This document shows, piece after piece, positions 40,101 through 52,280 of a DNA stretch of 64,000 nucleotides. How positions within the stretch are numbered: position 1 is the stretch's first letter; every line of letters starts with the position of its first letter. Source of the DNA: Aquilaria yunnanensis. Lineage: Eukaryota; Streptophyta; Magnoliopsida; Malvales; Thymelaeaceae. The translations under genes and the position numbers were made by a program. The notes beneath the pieces were generated by a model. That model made no database searches and had not been told where the DNA came from. It saw only the letters and a program-made list of their open reading frames with translations. The stretch is from positions 69,034,041-69,098,040 of the forward strand of contig CM077598.1 of NCBI GenBank assembly GCA_039654915.1. The letters are read 5' to 3'.

Positions 40101-42541
40101 ATGTCTACAATGCCTATCCCTGAGAGCTGGCAGCCTCTTTTAGCCCATCCTTGTTGCACCACCCCTGCAAAGTTGGAGAGGTGGAAGAAAAAGTTCTTTC
40201 TTCCCTCTTACGCCGTTACTAGGCTGCCTCGTTCTAGCCACTATGCTTTTTCAAACCATAGAAACGAGTTTACCATTTTCCGAGCCCAGCTGAAGGCCGG
40301 TCTTCGGTATCCTCCCCCGAAGATGGTTTGCGAGTTCTGCCAATTTCATGGCATTGCTGTGAACCAGCTTCCCCCGAACTCGTTCTGCTATTTTAACGCC
40401 TTTCTCTGCATGTGTGGCGTCTTCGGGATAGAACCCCACTTCATAAACTTTATGCAGTACTACAAGCTCTCTGTGGTCCCGAAGGGTGGCTTCTATTTCA
40501 TGCTACCTCGGGGATCCGGGAGCGAGAAATTCATGTTCACCTTCGCCACTAAGGATAGCTGGCGGGGGTGGCAACAGAAGTTCTTCTTCCTGAAGATGGT
40601 TGAGGCCTGGTCGTACGTCCCGACCAAATGGGCTCAGGGAATACTGAATGTGGACGTCGTGGATTCGAGGATGCTGCTGACTCCAGAGTTGGCTCCCGTG
40701 TTCACGGATTTCGACGCCCGCATTCGGGCTGTCTCTGACTGGACTCCCGAGGTCGTTCCGCGTGCCCTTTACCCTTTTCCTATCAACTGGAAGTTGATGA
40801 CCGAAGAGGTCCTTCAGGAGCTAAAGGTGGTGAAGGAGCATGAGACTGACCTCAAGATGCCAGCTCCTGCCATCGCCGGGAAGCATTCCTGGTTGGTCAA
40901 GCTTCTTAAGGAGGAAATTTCTTTCGAAACGCTTGTCGAAAGTGAGTTATCTTCTACTCCCTTGCTATTTTCTTCCTCAGACTTACGCTGATATTTCTCT
41001 TCTTTTTCAGAGATGGGCGACGGGACTACCGCCTATTACAAGTCCCTTTTCTCCGGCCAAGTGAAGAAGGGGGAGCAGACAAAGAAGGCAGCTTCCCAAA
41101 GGTGGAAGTCTGTCGGTGCTGGTCCTTCGGCTAAACGGGCGAAGAAGACTGTCCTTTCCTCCCCTTTGGAAAGTATTGGGGAGGAAAGCGAGGATGCCGA
41201 GGCCGCTGTCGCTTCACTGCCCGAACCTTCGGCCGAGGTCCCTGCCGCCACCGACGTCCCTCATACCGACGTCCCTCCCCAAAGCACTACCCCGTCGCAA
41301 GTCCTTCTGGACGCCGTGGTAGAGGCACCTTCTGCCGAGGAGTGGCGCAGGCAGAAGGGTAAGGGTATTTCGATTGAGGAGGCTGAGGACTCCGAGGACA
41401 TCGTTGTCGAGGTCCCTCCAGGTTAATCTTCAGATAAAATACGGTACAGTTCCTCTGTTTTTCTGGATTTTCTTCTTTGTCTTTAACCTCCTTCTCATTT
41501 TTGCCACGCAGGCGAGTTGCTTACCCCTGGATGGGCGACCAAACACGCGAAGGCGCAGGCCCTTCGCGACGCCAAAGTCCCGCAAGGGAAGGTTCCCAAA
41601 GAGCCTTTCTGGACATTCACGGAGGACATGGACTTGTACTCCGAGGACTGTCTAGAAATGGTGAAGCAAATTTCGAAGGGGGTGCTTACAGAGGCCTCCT
41701 TCAAGGCTATTGCAGCGGCGCACCCGGATGATGACACCCTTGCCGCCAAAGTCACCGAGCATGCTGCTCAGGTATGTTCTTCACACCTTTTTTCCTTTCA
41801 ATTTTTCCTAAGTGCCTGGCTCATACTGACCTTGCGTTCATCTTTTTGCAGCTGCTGGAATACGCTGGCTTTCTCCGAGTTCGGGTGGCCAGGCAGGCGA
41901 AGTTCCGAGCTTCGGCCTTAGAGGCCTTAGAGAAGGCGAAGGCCACTCGCTTGGCCTTGACCACCGAGAATCAGCGGCTGTTAGCTGCTGCGAAGGAAGA
42001 AGTTGCCGCCCTTCGGGAGGAGTTCCGGAAGGAGAAAGAAGAACTTGAGAAGGACTCCTCCCGGAAGATTGCTGACCTCGGCGAGCAGATAAATGGGATG
42101 CTGGCCGCCAACGAGGAGCTCCTGAAGGATAAGTCAGATTCTGACAAGCTCATACTGGCGCTGACAGCTGAGAAAAACATCCTTTCAGCCGAGGTCAAGT
42201 CCTTGAAGAAGGATCCGAAGGGGAAGAAGCAGATAAAGGCGCTGGAGGAGGAGGTCGCGGATCTGAAGGACGAGCTTGACGACCTCGAGCTTGAGGAGAA
42301 CAAGTCTGATCAAATGGCCAAGGTCGCCTTTCGGGACGGCTTCTGCCTTGTTCAGCACCAAGTCTTCCAGAGGTTCCCAGATCTGGACCTCTCTTTTCTA
42401 GAGGGTCTAAACATTCCTGAGGGACCTCGGTGGGAATGGTCCAAGGTCGAACACTTGAAGCTTCCTCCTTCAATTCCAGCGCCGAAGGTGGTGGAAAAGG
42501 GTGGACCAGCAAGTGGCTCTCGGGACGCTGCAAACCCTTAG
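40101..42541 (+). CDS. Antisense spliced gene of element G, intact, 733 aa
   Basis: Exons are 40101-40941, 41011-41421, 41512-41771 and 41852-42541. The introns are 69, 90 and 80 bp, all GT...AG, and the frame is preserved at each junction (phases 1, 1, 0). ATG 40101 (MSTMPIPESW) is chosen because it aligns with the start in F, A and I; an in-frame ATG at 40035 is not conserved. Residues about 60-165 hold the putative gypsy-type transposon core (KAGLRYPPPK, FCQFHGIAVNQLPPN, SWRGWQQKFFF). Exon 2 has a basic patch (KRAKK) in a Pro/Glu-rich stretch. Residues about 545-660 form a long coiled coil (EEFRKEKEELEKD, LEEEVADLKDELDDLE). No stop is present, although the element's gag-pol carries at least eight lesions. 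The role is unknown; the architecture suggests a nuclear structural or DNA-associated protein (inference). Confidence 0.91.
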
Positions 42542-42669
42542 GCTATTTTAGGGCCCCCTTTTCCTTCCCTTCTATTTTGTATTCCTTCTTCGGGCACTTC
42601 TTTATTGTAAAGCAGCTTACTCCTTAATGAAGACTTTTTTGGCTAAGTGTTTCTTCAAGTTTCTTTATT

Positions 42670-43080
42670 TCCATTGCCCCGAATGCATGTGCTCAAGAGA
42701 CTTCGGAAAACCTGCAGTCAAAGAAACTTTTTTACCTTCCATTGGCCGAGCCTGTTCGCTCAAGAAGCTTTTTCGGAAAGTCTAAAAAAATTTGACTAAG
42801 TCTTTTTGCAGGCTTTTGTATTTCCATTTTGTCCCGAACATGTTCGCTCGAGGGACTTCGGAAAACACTTAGTCAAAATTTTCCCTTCTTTTCCTTTTGT
42901 CCCGAGCATGTTTGCTTAAGAGACTTAGGAAATTTTTCGAGAGTTGTTTTCCGTTTTTCCCGAGCGTAATGGCTCAAGGGACTTCGGAAAACTGTCTCTG
43001 CGCTTATTTCGGCAAGTCCTTCTGCGACGTTCTTGTTTCCCATCTTTCCCGAGCATGATGGCTCAAGGGACTCTGGAAGG
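42670..43080. repeat. Stem-loop motif array, element G
   Basis: Six units of the CCCGAGCATGTTCGCTCAAG type lie near 42677, 42746, 42832, 42899, 42958 and 43047, between the antisense stop (42541) and the pol stop (43195). Flanking sequence is T-rich on the plus strand. Confidence 0.72.
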
Positions 43081-43194
43081 TCAATCTTCGCTTTATTACG
43101 GCGAGCTTCTTCGCGGAATTTTGTTTTGCACAATTTTGGATACTTAAGAACTTTCCTTAACAGCATTCTGTGCTTACAATTCCTCCGCCTTATC

Positions 43195-46100
43195 TTAGGC
43201 GTAGAATTTTTTCAAGGCGTCTGAGTGCCAAGTATTTTTCAATTCTACGCCTTCGGCGTCTCCAAGTTTGTACATGCCTTTTCGTACTTCGGCGAGAACC
43301 AGATAAGGTCCTTCCCAGTTTGCGCGAAGTACTCCGTGGGACAGCCTTCGGGGTGCAAAGTCAGCCTTTTGGAGAACGAGGTCTCCTTTCTTGATTTCTT
43401 TTGGCCTGGCCCGTAAGTTTACAGCCGCGGCTACTCTTTGCTAAAAAGCTTTTCTTCTCAGCTCGGCTATTTCTCTGTGTTCGCCGACGAGGTCGAGCTT
43501 GGTTCTGAGGCCGAGGTCGTTTCCACCTTCATCAAATATTTGCACCCGTATTGATGGTTTGACTATCTCGACTGGGATAATGGCCTCAGTACCGAAGACT
43601 AGTGAAAAGGGAGTTTCCCCTGTGGCCTTTCGGGGCGTCGTTCGGCAGCTCCACAATACGCTTTGGAGTTCTCCTGGCCATTTCCCTTTTGCTTCTCCCA
43701 GTCTCTTTTTTAGGCCATCTTTTATGGTCCTGTTCGATACTTCCACCTGCCCATTACTTTGGGGGTGAGCTACTGGGGCAAAGTGCATCTTTATTCCGAG
43801 GTCGCTGATAAATTCCTGGAATCCTTTGTCTATGAATTGGGATCCATTATCGGCTACTAGTACCCTCGGTATGCCAAATCTGCATACAATGTTCTTCCAT
43901 ACGAACTTCTGCACTTCTTTTGCCGAGATAGTTGCTAGCGGTTCTGCCTCGACCCATTTAGAGAAATAGTCCACTGCTACAACGCAGAATTTCACGCCTC
44001 CGGGTGCTGTGGGGAGTGGCCCAATAAGGTCTATACCCCAGACTGCGAAGGGCCAAGGATAGTCGGCCACGGATACCATTTCCGAGGGTGCCCTCTAGAT
44101 GTTCGCGTGTTTCTGGCAACTACGACATTTTCGGACGAACTGCCTTGCATCCTTTCTCAGGGTAAGCCAGAAGTATCCTTGGTGAAGTATCACCGCCGCA
44201 AGGGCATCAGTTCCAATATGTGAACCACACATGCCTTCGTGGACCTCTTCAAGGACCATTTCAGTATCCTCTTCATCCACGCATCTTTGCAGCGGGTTTG
44301 CATATCCCTGTTGGTATAATTCTTCACCAATCAGGAAGAATCGGCCTGAGCGTCTTCGTAGTTTTGCAGCTTCACCGGGGTCTTCAGGGAGCACATTTTC
44401 TGTGAGGTATATTTTTATGGGATCTTTCCATCCCTTTCCCGAGGTCGCTATGCTCAGCACTGAGATGCTCGGATGACCTAGTACCTCGGTGTATGTTTTT
44501 CACTTCGCCAAGCAATCTGCCTCTGTGTTATTCCGCCGAGGTACATTTTCGATTCGTACGGCGTCAAACTCTTGGATGAGCTTTGCTACCAGCTCGTGGT
44601 ATTTTGCCAAGATTGGGTCCTTCGCCCCATAATCTCCTGCCGTCTGCCGAACTACCAGCTGGGAATCGCTGTGAGCCTTTAAGTTTCTCACGCCAATCGT
44701 TCTGGCCAAGCGTAATCCCGCTATGAGGGCTTCATACTCAGCCACATTGTTAGTGACGCTGAAGCTGAACTTAATAGCCTTCTTTACCTCTAGGCCTTCG
44801 GGTCCTCTGATAACTAGTCCAGCTCCCTGGTGTTCGGATCCCTAGGCTCCGTCAACATGTAAGGTCCACTCTGGCTCACCTCCGCTCGGATCTTGGTGGC
44901 TGTCCTCAGTGGTGGGTATTTGGCGATAAAATCTGCCAGTGCTTGGGCCTTTATGGCCTTCCGAGGCTCATATATGATTTCATGCTCGCCAAGCTCTATG
45001 CACCACTTGGAGAGCCTTCCCGAATGATCAACTTTCTTCATAACATCCCGTAGTGGTAGACTACTTCGGACGATGATGGGGTGAGCCTGAAAGTACGGTC
45101 GCAGCCTTCTTCCTGCAAGCACCAAGGCGTATATAGCTTTTTGAAGCAAAGGGTACCTGATTTCGGCGCCAAGCAAGGACTTGCTGACGTAATAGACGGG
45201 CCACTGCTTTGGGCCTTCTTCTTTCACGAGGACTGAGCTTACAGCTTTCTCCGTGACGGTGAGGTACAATACAAGTGGCTCTCCCTCCCGAGGTTGTCGC
45301 AGAGTCGGCAGGCTGGCTAGGTAGACTTTGAGTTCTTCCCAGGCCTTTTGGCAATCTTCATCCCATGGATGATCATTACTTCCGAGGTCACCTTCCATTT
45401 TTGCTGCCTTTGTAAGGACTTTGAAGAAAGGTCGGCACCTATCTCCGTACCTGGAAATAAACCTGCTCAAGGAGGTTATTCTTCCGGTGAGCCTCTGAAC
45501 GTCTTTGACTGTAGCCGGAGTTCGGAACTCCAGTAGCGCCTTAATCTTCTCGGGGTTAGCGTCAATGCCTCTTTAGGATACCATGTACCCAAGAAATTTT
45601 CCCGAGGTTACCCCGAAGATGCACTTTTCGGGATTGAGCCGAATCCCGAAGGCTCTGAGTTTTTGGAAGGTTTCCTCTAGATCTGCAACGTGGTAGCCAG
45701 GCAGCTTGCTCTTGACTATCATATCATCAACATATACCTCCATGTTTCTCCCCATTTGGTCTTTAAAGACCTTGTTCATCAACCTTTGGTAGGTGGCTCC
45801 TGCATTTTTGAGCCCGAAGGGCATCCTGATATAGCAGTATGTTCCCCCCTCGGTGATGAAGGCAGTTTTCTCTTCATCTTCGTGGTCCATCCTTATTTGA
45901 TGGTAGCCACTGAAGGCGTCTAGGAAACTTAGGAGCCCATATTCAGCAGTTGAATCTACCAGTTGATCTATTGGCGGCAGAGGGTATGAGTCTTTTGGGC
46001 ATGCATCGTTCAAGTTTCTGAAGTCGATGCACATCCGAAGTTTGCTGCTACCTTCTTTTGTGGCAATGACCACGTTGCTTAACCATTCGGGGTACTTCAC

Positions 46101-48675
46101 CTCCCTGATGACTTTCGCGTCCAACAGTTGCTCGACTTCGGTTTTGACAAAGTCGCTTTTATGGGTTGAGATGCTTCGTTTCTTTTGCCGGACAGGTTTT
46201 GCTCCTGGGCTTACTTTGAGGCTATGTTGCATTATGCCAGAGTTTACTCCTGGCATATCTTTCGGCGAGTAGGCAAACAGATCTTTATACAAGGTTTTCC
46301 TTCTCACCTTCGGCCAAGCTCTTCCCTATTCGGGTGGATTGTCCTGGGAGAAGTTCTACTGTTTCCATTTCTGCTTTTGCAAGATCTTCTTCTTTGCCTT
46401 TTTCTGACGCCTTTGCCTCCATTGTTTGTGCGAAGTTGCTCGCCGGGGCTTTTCGTGCTTTCACAAAGACCTTTCTTACCTCGGCCTGCTCTATGAAGAT
46501 CTGTGCATCTCCATCCTTGGTGGCGAATGTGACAGTCAAGTACTTCACATCAGGGCGAATGTGCAGGTTTCCCTGCGTCTGCCTTCCAAGGATGGCGTTG
46601 TACGAGGATGGGACGTCCATGACGATGAACCTCGCCATTGTGGAAGCGTACAACTCAGCTGCTTCATCTACCGAAGTCCCTCTCATCATCAATGGGAGGT
46701 CAATCCATCTGAGAACGGGCAGTCCGGATGGTCCCACCCCGAAGGTTGGTGAGGTGACTGGCTTAAGCTCGCTGCTGGAAATGCCCAAGCTTGGCAGTAA
46801 GTGCGAGAATAGGACGTCCGCATTTGATCCATCATCAAGTAGTACCCTTTTCACATCCCAGTTCCCTATCCTCGCCATGATCAGCAGCGGATCGTCGTGG
46901 GGAAAGACGACGGTGGATCCATCTTTGCGAGCCAGCTTCTTTGCTGGATTTTGATATTCCATGACTGCAATTTCTCTGGCCTTCCGCTTTCTTTCCGAGG
47001 ATGGGAGCCCCGTGGTGATTGTTTGGATAACCCCTGTCGGAGGTGGAGGGCGCCTTTTTGGCTAACGGTTTCTCCGCCTGTCGGAGTCATAGTCCTCATC
47101 GTCGGCCCTTTCCTCCTCCATTTTTCTGCCTTTTGGGGATGGCATCCGCAGGTATTTCCGAAGTTGGCCCTGCTTTATCAGCGACTCTATGTACTTCTTC
47201 AGCTGGAAGCAGTCTTCGGTGTCATGACCGTGGTCGCGATGAAACTGGCAGAACTTCTTGGCATTCTTCTTATTATCAGCGGTCATGGCCCTTGGTCGCC
47301 GAATCTGCGCCCCTTGCCTTTTCAGCGCCATGAGGATGTTGGTCCGTGAAGTGCTCAGTGGTGTGAAACTTTGGGGTTTCCTTCCACGCATCCTCCGAGG
47401 TCGTCCTGCCTGTTCGGTCGGATGCCGAGCTTGATGATTGGACCCTTCGGCGCGGTGGTGATCCGACTTCAGCCGGGCCATTCTTAGCTCTTCGGCAGTC
47501 ATATGCTGTTCTGCCCTCCGGTAAAATTCTCCGAGGGTCTCTGGGGGGTCCTTTGAGAACTCGTAGAACAGCTGTGAGTCTCGCTGAAGGCCCCGTGTCA
47601 TGGCGAGAATACGGATTTCAGGCCGGAAGTCTGGGACGCTTAGTGCTTCCCTGTTGAACCTTTCGACATAGTCCCGGATGGTCTCTCCGTTTCTCTGCTC
47701 TATGTCGAACATCTGAACAGGCATCTTCGCCGTTGGCCTGCTCCCAATGAATTGCTGTGTGAAGGCCGTGGACAACTCCTGGAACTCAGTGATGGTCCCT
47801 GAAGGTAATGAATTGTACCATGCAGTTGCTGGCCCTGTGAGGGTGACTTCGAAGCACTTGCACATGGTAGCGTCGTCAGCACCGTGCATTATCATGCTGC
47901 GTCTGTACTTCGTCAGATGGGCCTGTGGTTCAATACGGCCATCATAAATCTCCAACCGAGGTACTCTGAAGTCACCTGGCATGGCTGCCTCGGCCACGGT
48001 CCGGGTGAACGAGGACCCATCTTCACAGAAGGCTCCCGCGAGCCTGTCCCAAACAGGTTTTCTGGCCATTTGTTTCTCCACCCTATCTAACCGTGCTAAT
48101 ATCCTCTCCATAAGGACGGGGGCACTAGGCCCTTCTTCAGGGAAGAGAGATCGTCGGCGCCTCTTCGGGGAGCGAGTTCGGCGCCGAGGGGATACGGACC
48201 TCACCTCAGGCGATGAACTTCTTCGCCGTGAGACTTTCGGTCGTTTGGACCCAGTTTGTCGCACAGGCCGTTTCCCAAGGGGTATATTTTCTGTGGAGGA
48301 TTCTTCGCACTGGTCTCCGCTTCCTGAACTACGATGAGTAGACTTGGGGCTTTTCTCCCGAGGGCGTGCTGGTGAGGGAGGCCTCTGGGCTTGCGTTTGC
48401 TGTGGCCACCTTCGGTCGATCTGTTTTGTCATTTCAGACATGACCGAACGCTGAAAGTCCCTCAGGAAGCTCATGGTGATCACTAGAGGGCGATCTTTCT
48501 CGGACGCAGAAGTCCCTAGGAGTGTTTGCTCAGCAGCCGGTTGTGTCTCAGGCGCGGACGCGGACCTTGGGAGTCCCTTGTCCTTAGAACGCCGAGTTTC
48601 AACGACGGCGATCTCAGAGCGGGTTCCCACAGACGGCGCCAAATGATGGCCTGGGGCCTCATCGTTTGTAGTCAT
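43195..48675 (-). pseudogene. Element G gag-pol, full length with at least eight lesions
   Basis: It starts at ATG 48675 (MTTNDEAPG) inside the LTR. Gag is open to a TAG at 47064-47062 just after the zinc knuckle. Further lesions are a 17-bp deletion near 46289, TAA at 45575-45573 (GAA in A), a one-base deletion near 44928, TAG at 44844-44842 in the archaeal RNase H, TGA at 44502-44500, TAG at 44097-44095 and TAG at 43443-43441. Domains in order match element A: gag core, CHHC knuckle, protease DDGSNAD, RT YVDD, degenerate RNase H, archaeal RNase H, integrase. It cannot make a working polyprotein. Confidence 0.93.
48624..48643 (-). promoter_or_regulatory. Primer-binding site of element G
   Basis: The minus strand reads TTTGGCGCCGTCTGTGGGAA directly after the LTR end. 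Confidence 0.8.
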
Positions 48676-48797
48676 AGTGACTGGTGGAGAGACTTCTGGG
48701 AGGAAGAACGCCTAGAGGATGGATCGCCCAAGGGAGTGTGCCTAAAAGCTCAGAAACAAAGGGTTAGGAGACCCCCGGAGTATTTTTCCAGGGGGGG
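48644..48797 (-). repeat. 5' LTR of element G, inner 154 bp (interrupted by H)
   Basis: It matches 38422-38575. It stops in the run of G at 48791-48797 where H begins; GGGGG is the likely target. The rest of this LTR should lie right of the window. Confidence 0.88.
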
Positions 48798-50571
48798 TGT
48801 TACACCCGGAAAGTGATGAATGATTAATTACCGGGTTAAATGGATTAGTGGCATAAATAGTTTCCTAATTTGGAAACTTAGTGAAATTATTTGTAGAGAC
48901 TTTGAATTATTTATGGAATGGGCATTAATGAGTGTTGGACACTCTGAGAATTATGCTTGGCTAAGGCCAAGAGTTTGGGTGAAAAAAAAAAATGGCAAGT
49001 CTGGAAGTTGAGGGACTCAATTGCAAAGTTGGAGAAAGATGGAGGACCAAGTGAGTAATTTGGCCATTTTTCATGAAAAATATATGCATGGCCGGCCACC
49101 CCATGTTACCAATTTAAAATTGGCCTACTACACATTCCACTCATAATTATTTAACCCCTCCACTACATCCTCCACTCACCAATTAAATATTACCCCACTT
49201 ACTTTTGTCCCCCACTTTCCCAATTTGACTACTCTATTACCCATGCCTTGTCTCCCACTACAAATCCCACTCACCATATTTTAATCACCCACTTACATTG
49301 TCTCCCACTTACATTAAAATATTGGCCCATCATTTTTGACTTATTCTCCCACCTTTTTCATTCAAAATTCGTCCATACCTCCAAATTATGCATTTGATAT
49401 GCATTTTGGGTGCATTTCACTTCATTTAGCACCATGACCACCCACCTTCTTTGAATATACGTTTAATGCACATTTAGAATGCATTTGAGTTTCATTTCTT
49501 TTTCATTTGCAAGTGCATAACCAGCCATCACTCCCACTTTCATTTCATTTTCATTTCCACTCTCTCTCTAGCACCAAAAGCTCTCCCTTCTCTCTAAGTT
49601 CCAGCCATGGTGTTCTTCAAACTCCATCTCCTTCTTTCTTCATCTAAGATTCGGCCATAGCTAGAAATGCATGTTCTTGCACATGCAAACACATTTTCTT
49701 GAAGCTTTCAAGCTCCTAAACCCATCTAGACCAAGAACAAAGTGAGAAATCAAAGAAAACCCATGAAGAAATGCTTATGAAGTTTCGGCCATATGGATAA
49801 AATGGTGTTCTTGAGCTCACCTCAAGAGCTCCTTACATGCATGGCATTTCTAAGCCATAAAGAGCAAGAAGATGAAGACGAACTCCAAGAAAGTGAAGTT
49901 CAAGTTTCGGCCATTTAAAGGTTGTAAGTGAACCAAGTTTTTCTTGGTAGTTTCATGTATTTTGAGCTAGATGCAACTCTCTAATGACTTGGCCATGTTG
50001 GATTTTTGCAAGGAAATCAAGTGGATATTTCGGCCATGGAAGGATATTGTTGTTCTTGAGCTCAACTCAAGAGCTCTTTATATGCGTGGCACTTTTAAGC
50101 CATGGAAAGCAAGGATGGAGGTTTCGGCCAGGAGTATACATGGCATTTGGAGGCATGAAACCAAGTGTTCTTGGTCCATAAATTATGAAATGGGCTATTT
50201 TGGGCCATAATGGCATTATTGGCAAATGGGCTAAATCCTGAAAAGGTTAATATAGGCCCAAGTCCTGAAAAGGTTAATATGGGCCTCAGTTCACAAAAAG
50301 GCTAAGTGGGCCTTTACCTCCTTAAGTGAGGTCCATTAAGGAAATGGCAAAGTTCCAACAACAAACAAAGCAAAGCAAAGGCAATGAGCAAAAGGTTACA
50401 CCAATGGTGGTAAGGATCCTTTACTCACTTATTGCATGGTGTACTTCCATGATATTGTTTGTGAGTATAAATGCCCCTATGTGATGGTCATAGAACCAAG
50501 TGACCATAGGTGTGCAGCGGGTTAGTTGTTCTTTGTGTGAGGGCTCATGTTACTTTCTTAGTTTAATAATT

Positions 50572-50664
50572 GGGCACGTAAGTGCATAATTGATGAGGTA
50601 TCGTTGCTTCGGCAACTTTGGGCACGTAAGTGCATATTGGACGAGGATTGTTGCTTCGGCAACT
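50572..50664 (+). repeat. Tandem duplication with UUCG hairpins in LTR H
   Basis: GGGCACGTAAGTGCATA is followed about 30 bases later by GTTGCTTCGGCAAC, and the pair occurs twice. GTTGC-TTCG-GCAAC (50603-50616, 50650-50663) is a perfect five-pair stem closing a C(UUCG)G loop. The same pair recurs in the 3' LTR at 56543 and 56590. Confidence 0.88.
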
Positions 50665-50840
50665 ATGGATATGAATAATGGGCAATTGTGGATATATATA
50701 TGGTTTGATTAGCTAATCAATATAAAGGCAAGTGTTAGAGTTTATAGTAAGAATGGCCAACTTACTATGTAACTCGGAGCTCTAGGGGAACGGGTGGTAT
50801 GATTAAGAAGGAGAATTGAGGTTTAAAGCCTTGGACACTT

Positions 50841-50912
50841 GCCAGGGGTGCCAGTGGTGCCAGGGGTGCCATTGGTGCCAGTACTGCCAGTCTGGCCAGG
50901 AGTGCCAGTAGT
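50841..50912. repeat. 9-bp minisatellite in LTR H, eight units
   Basis: Eight consecutive 9-mers begin GCCA (GCCAGGGGT, GCCAGTGGT and variants). The identical array lies at 56781-56852 in the 3' LTR. On the minus strand it makes a collagen-like frame that I regard as an artefact. Confidence 0.9.
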
Positions 50913-52267
50913 GGGTGGCAGTAGTGATTGCCCAGGAAAACTTGTGGTTGAGTGCGTGTGTTGTGTGCTTCTCTGAACCGTTGTTGTTTGTGCATGCTGA
51001 CCCAAATTATTATTATTATTGTTGATGCTGCTATTGTGCTGTATCTTGTGTTTTCTTTGTTTTAGTGTTTTCCTTTGCAGGAACAGGATTATTTGCCATG
51101 ATATTCTTGGCATTGGATTTAATTGCCATGACATTCTTGGCTTAAGAATAGGCTTTGGAAGCCATATGTGACTACAAAAGTCACGAGAGATTACCTCATT
51201 CTGATTTGGCATTGCCATTACGTTCTTGGCACAATTTTGGCTTTTTAAGCCGGATATGACTATGAAAGTCATGAGTTACTTACCTCACACTTGGATCTTT
51301 ACTGAGTTTTATAACTCACCCGCCCTTCTTTACTTTTTTTCAGGAAGTGGATTGGATGGCTTGATAGATCAAGTAGGGAGTACTAGAGTACTCGTTATGT
51401 TTTGCTAAAGGGTTGGGTATGAGTTTAGTGTTGCTTAATATATTCATTTGACTCTAAGTGACTTATGTGGTATATTTTACTTGTGGAACAAGCTAATGGT
51501 TTGGACTTCCTTGTGCAGGCTTGTGGAGTCTAGAAGTTGTGGGAACAAGGTCTATTAAGCTGGAATGAGTTCCAGGTTATGAGTTAAAGTTTGGGTAGAC
51601 ATAAGAACTTGGTCTGTAAAACCTAAACTTAACTAGTTATGGACATATAGCATCCTTGGTATGTTTTCCAAGTAGGAGATGCTTGTTAGATGCACATTGT
51701 GATCATGATTATCTTAGGATGAATTTTAATGAAATGCCATGATGGATATTCATGCTATGTGTACTAGACTTGGCTGATGCTCATGGATATATAAATGTGG
51801 TTTTCAAAGTTGAAAATGAGATGGGCTTCTTTGTTGCCATGCATTGGATTAGTACACTTGATGGACACATATCCTATGCACTTAATGGATTAAGTGTATG
51901 CTTTGCTTGAATTGCAAGTTTGATTTGCTGATTATGTGTGTAACTAAGGGAAGACTTCCAGTGAATCTGGATTTATTGGATTTTGTTGAAATGGCATCTA
52001 AAGACTTGTGTGTGTAACCGGCTAAGTGGTAAAGTCCATAAATGGAACACTAGAATTCCACATAGGTATTAGCTTGTTCCTGGAGAGCACCCTGACAACA
52101 CATTGAAAGTATTTAAGTAACAAGCTAGTACCAGAATAGATCCTGGAGTCACGCCATAGGTGCTCATAACTAGCTAATAAAGCCCCTTCAGTATGAATAA
52201 CTTCCGCTGCATTAATCTGATAATCGGGCCCAGATGGGCCAGGGGCAGTTTGGGGCGTGACAGTTTT

Positions 52268-52280
52268 TGGTATCAGAGCA
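52268..52280 (+). promoter_or_regulatory. Primer-binding site of element H (initiator tRNA-Met)
   Basis: TGGTATCAGAGCA lies five bases after the LTR end. It is the standard complement of the plant initiator tRNA-Met 3' end used by chromoviruses. Confidence 0.92.

Larger units (their letters stand above)
38422..48797 (-). mobile_element. Tat element G, nearly complete, 5' LTR interrupted by H
   Basis: In plus-strand order it has 3' LTR, polypurine tract, intact antisense gene, stem-loop array, decayed gag-pol, primer site and the first 154 bp (from the inner end) of the 5' LTR. H then cuts it at 48798. It is inserted in the pol of its close relative F; AGTAG (38417-38421) is the candidate target duplication. 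F and G are the same subfamily: similar LTR sizes (879 and 875 bp) and identical antisense exon lengths. Confidence 0.92.
48798..52262 (+). repeat. 5' LTR of element H, 3465 bp
   Basis: It begins TGTTACACCCGG and ends GGGGCGTGACA, just before the tRNA-Met primer site. It contains a C/A-rich stretch (about 49080-49600), repeated TTTCGGCCAT words, two UUCG-type hairpins (50603, 50650), a 9-bp GCCA repeat (50841-50912) and three copies of a TTGCCATGAYATTCTTGGC word (51093-51235). Frames inside it are short or low-complexity; I see no gene in this 3.4 kb. Confidence 0.92.

Noticed and set aside
50823..51272. A 149-residue minus-strand frame with a collagen-like TGTPG repeat in the H LTRs (also 56763-57212).
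   Set aside because: The repeat is a by-product of the 9-bp minisatellite; both copies are simply the two LTRs of one element, and there is no supporting start context or domain.
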